From contig JAQUZL010000106.1 in assembly GCA_028691385.1 (NCBI GenBank), positions 1 to 6,236 of the forward strand: DNA of 6,236 bases, given 5' to 3'. Below, one piece after another: positions 4,936 to 6,236 of this stretch. The notes below the pieces were generated by a model, which was given only the letters and a program-made list of their open reading frames with translations, made no database searches and was not told the DNA's origin. A program made the position numbers and the translations under genes. This DNA comes from Oscillospiraceae bacterium. GTDB taxonomy: Bacteria > Bacillota > Clostridia > Oscillospirales > Oscillospiraceae. Positions within the stretch are counted from its first letter, which is position 1; each line of letters opens with the position of its first letter.

Positions 4936-5868
4936 TCACAGCAGCGCCGCGCCCAAAACGCCCGCGCCACCGCCCAGCGCCGCGCAGACAATTTTTGTCC
5001 GCGTGCGGGCATCTCTTGTGTACTCCTGCTCGTCCGCCATTGCCCGCAGCGGCGCAAGCAGCCGCTCGCCCTGACGGCTCACGCCGCCCCCCAGCACCAG
5101 CACCTCCGGCTGGAAGATTTGAATGACGTCCACGACGCCTGCGCCAAGCCACCCGAAATAGCGCTCCAAAAGGAGCTGTGCGTCCGCCACGCCCGCCTGC
5201 GCGGCGTCAAACACCGCCTGCGCGCCGCCGGTCTGCCGCAGATAACGGGCAAGGCCGCTGTCCGGCCGCGTCCGGCAAAAGTCGGCCGCGTCCAACGCCA
5301 GCGCGCCCGAGGATGCATAGCGCTCCCAGCAGCCGCGCCTGCCGCAGGCGCACGCGCGCCCATCCGGCACAAAGCTGCGGTGGCCGATTTCGCCGGCCGC
5401 GCCGTTCACGCCGTGATAAATTTTCCCGTCCAGCACGATGCCCGCGCCGATGCCGGTGCCAAGAGTCAGGCAGACCGCGCTCCGCGCGCGCTTTGCCGCG
5501 CCGCAGCGCACCTCGCCATAGGCGGCGGCGTTGGCGTCATTGTCCACCCTTACCGGCACGCCCAAACGGGCGGACAGCCCTTCGGCGGCGCGCCAATCGG
5601 TGAGCGCGAGATTGCTCAGCATCCCCACCACGCCGGTCGCGGGATCGACCGCGCCCGGCACGCCGATGCCCGCCCGCTCGATGCGGGTACGGGGCACCCA
5701 GAATTTTTCCAGCAGCGCGTCACACAGCGCCGCGATGCGCGTTTCCAGCGCGTCTATGGACGCCACCGCGCCGGTATCCCACGTCAAGCTGCCAAGCAGC
5801 GTCAGATTTTCATCCACAAGCCCCGCCGTCACCGTCGTGCCGCCCAAATCAATGCCCAATTTCAGCAT
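4936..5868 (-). CDS. ROK family sugar kinase, probable glucokinase
   Basis: This 310-residue cytosolic kinase is predicted to phosphorylate glucose with ATP. The motifs are complete and in order. GIDLGGTTVTAG (5-16) is the N-terminal phosphate loop. D-N-D-A-N at 109-113 carries catalytic Asp111. LTLGTGIGAGIV (135-146) is the second phosphate loop, and GEIGH (159-163) supplies the sugar-binding Glu160. A zinc site is formed by His163, Cys173, Cys175 and Cys180 in the CxCGxxGCxE motif. VLGGGV (258-263) is the adenosine region. There is no N-terminal DNA-binding domain, so it is a kinase rather than a ROK repressor. ATG 5866-5868 has GGAGG 7 bases upstream. Glucose is the default substrate for this type; N-acetyl amino sugars, mannose or fructose cannot be excluded. 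It is first in an operon with the membrane protein and divergent from pepT. Confidence 0.93.
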   Translation of the reverse strand: MLKLGIDLGGTTVTAGLVDENLTLLGSLTWDTGAVASIDALETRIAALCDALLEKFWVPRTRIERAGIGVPGAVDPATGVVGMLSNLALTDWRAAEGLSARLGVPVRVDNDANAAAYGEVRCGAAKRARSAVCLTLGTGIGAGIVLDGKIYHGVNGAAGEIGHRSFVPDGRACACGRRGCWERYASSGALALDAADFCRTRPDSGLARYLRQTGGAQAVFDAAQAGVADAQLLLERYFGWLGAGVVDVIQIFQPEVLVLGGGVSRQGERLLAPLRAMADEQEYTRDARTRTKIVCAALGGGAGVLGAALL

Positions 5869-5895
5869 CTGCCGTCCTCCTCTGTCTTTGCGCTC

Positions 5896-5924
5896 ATTAT
5901 ACGGAATTTTTCCGCGCCGCGCAA
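5896..5924 (-). promoter_or_regulatory. Promoter of the ROK kinase operon
   Basis: On the minus strand a perfect TATAAT (complement of 5896-5901) lies 17 bp after TTGCGC (complement of 5919-5924). The -10 is consensus and the -35 matches only TTG. The leader would be about 20 bases. Confidence 0.7.
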
Positions 5925-5950
5925 GTGTGGATGCCGTGAAAAAGGCGCGG

Positions 5951-5979
5951 TTGCAAGTGGGCGCAAAATTTCTTATAAT
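5951..5979 (+). promoter_or_regulatory. Promoter of pepT
   Basis: TTGCAA (5951-5956) and a perfect TATAAT (5974-5979) are separated by 17 bp. Transcription should start near 5986, almost at the ribosome site AAAGGAAG (5987-5994), so the leader is very short. The -35 elements of this and the opposing kinase promoter are 26 bp apart. Confidence 0.85.
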
Positions 5980-6002
5980 GGGCGCGAAAGGAAGTTTTTT
6001 TG

Positions 6003-6236
6003 ATGCGTGCTTATGAACGACTGCTGCGCTATGCAGCCATGGATACCGGCTCTGACGCCAACGCCCGCTCGACCCCCAGCACTGCCTGCCAGCTGACCTT
6101 TGCCAAGGCGCTGGCGCAGGAGATGCTTGATCTTGGCATTTCCGGCGTCACCATGGACGGCTTCGGCTTTGTCTATGGTTATCTGCCCGCCACACCCGGC
6201 TGCGAGCACGCCGCGCCGCTCGGCTTCATTGCCCAC
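6003..6236 (+). CDS. pepT: Peptidase T (tripeptide aminopeptidase), 3' truncated by window edge
   Basis: Seventy-eight codons are visible from ATG 6003 to the right edge with no stop. The frame reads MRAYERLLRYAAMDTGSDA, then a TPSTACQ segment, an EMLDLGISGV helix-strand segment, a GFGFVYGYLPA strand and finally GFIAH. This order is the N-terminus of PepT, an M20-family zinc aminopeptidase that removes the N-terminal residue from tripeptides in the cytosol. The last visible residue, His78, is the first metal ligand of the family HxD motif and falls at the same number as in E. coli PepT. The ribosome site AAAGGAAG is 8 bases upstream of the start. The catalytic remainder (usually about 400 residues in all) lies outside the window. 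Confidence 0.93.
   Translation, partial: MRAYERLLRYAAMDTGSDANARSTPSTACQLTFAKALAQEMLDLGISGVTMDGFGFVYGYLPATPGCEHAAPLGFIAH

Noticed and set aside
4917..5057. 47-residue N-terminal extension of the DUF308-like protein
   Set aside because: It overlaps the kinase gene out of frame and is Arg/Cys-rich and not protein-like; a good ribosome site sits at the internal ATG 4916.
4852..6003. 383-residue plus-strand open frame
   Set aside because: It is antisense to the ROK kinase, with Ala/Arg/Pro-rich composition typical of a GC-rich shadow frame and no recognisable domain.
1..6236. Mobile elements, CRISPR arrays, tRNA or rRNA genes, prophage or defence genes
   Set aside because: I looked for transposase-like frames, terminal repeats, spaced direct repeats and cloverleaf or CCA-type ends and saw none.

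Overview
This 6.2-kb window looks like ordinary chromosome from a GC-rich anaerobic Firmicute, most likely a gut-type Clostridia (Oscillospirales/Ruminococcaceae-like). The reasons are strong GGAGG-type ribosome binding sites, SigA-type TTGACA/TATAAT promoters, a tRNA-sensing T-box leader, and DegV, TrpB2-type, ROK and PepT proteins with Firmicute-like sequence. The genus is not resolved. I see no mobile element, CRISPR array, tRNA, rRNA or phage gene.

Layout, left to right. (1) The 3' part of a degV-family fatty-acid-binding protein gene (+) enters from the left edge and ends at a perfect hairpin terminator. (2) A 211-bp convergent intergenic region holds three hairpins: the degV terminator, an unexplained 17-bp hairpin without a U-tract, and the terminator of the facing operon. 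(3) A minus-strand two-gene operon encodes a C_GCAxxG_C_C-type cysteine-rich putative redox protein followed by a small multidrug-export-family membrane protein (PF06695). It has a near-consensus promoter that fixes the start of the first gene. (4) Divergent from it is a Fe/Mn-family superoxide dismutase (+) with Mn-type active-site signatures. Its Shine-Dalgarno can be folded into a GC-rich hairpin. (5) A complete tryptophan-type T-box leader (specifier UGG, T-box UGGC, antiterminator and terminator) precedes a stand-alone TrpB2-type tryptophan synthase beta-like gene, which ends at a strong terminator. (6) A second minus-strand pair encodes a ROK sugar kinase (probable glucokinase) and a DUF308/HdeD-like membrane protein. 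(7) Divergent from that pair, the 5' part of pepT (tripeptidase T) runs off the right edge.

How the genes may work together: the divergent redox-protein/SOD pair suggests a small oxygen- or redox-stress locus. The T-box ties expression of the lone TrpB to uncharged tRNA-Trp. With no trpA or other trp genes beside it, salvage of indole plus serine to tryptophan is the simplest reading. The ROK kinase and PepT are housekeeping sugar and peptide functions sharing a divergent promoter region. The most interesting items are the orphan trpB under a full Trp T-box, the SD-masking hairpin before SOD, the extra cysteines in the CGAxxG protein, and the unexplained hairpin at 805-846. Nothing here amounts to a clearly new biological system.
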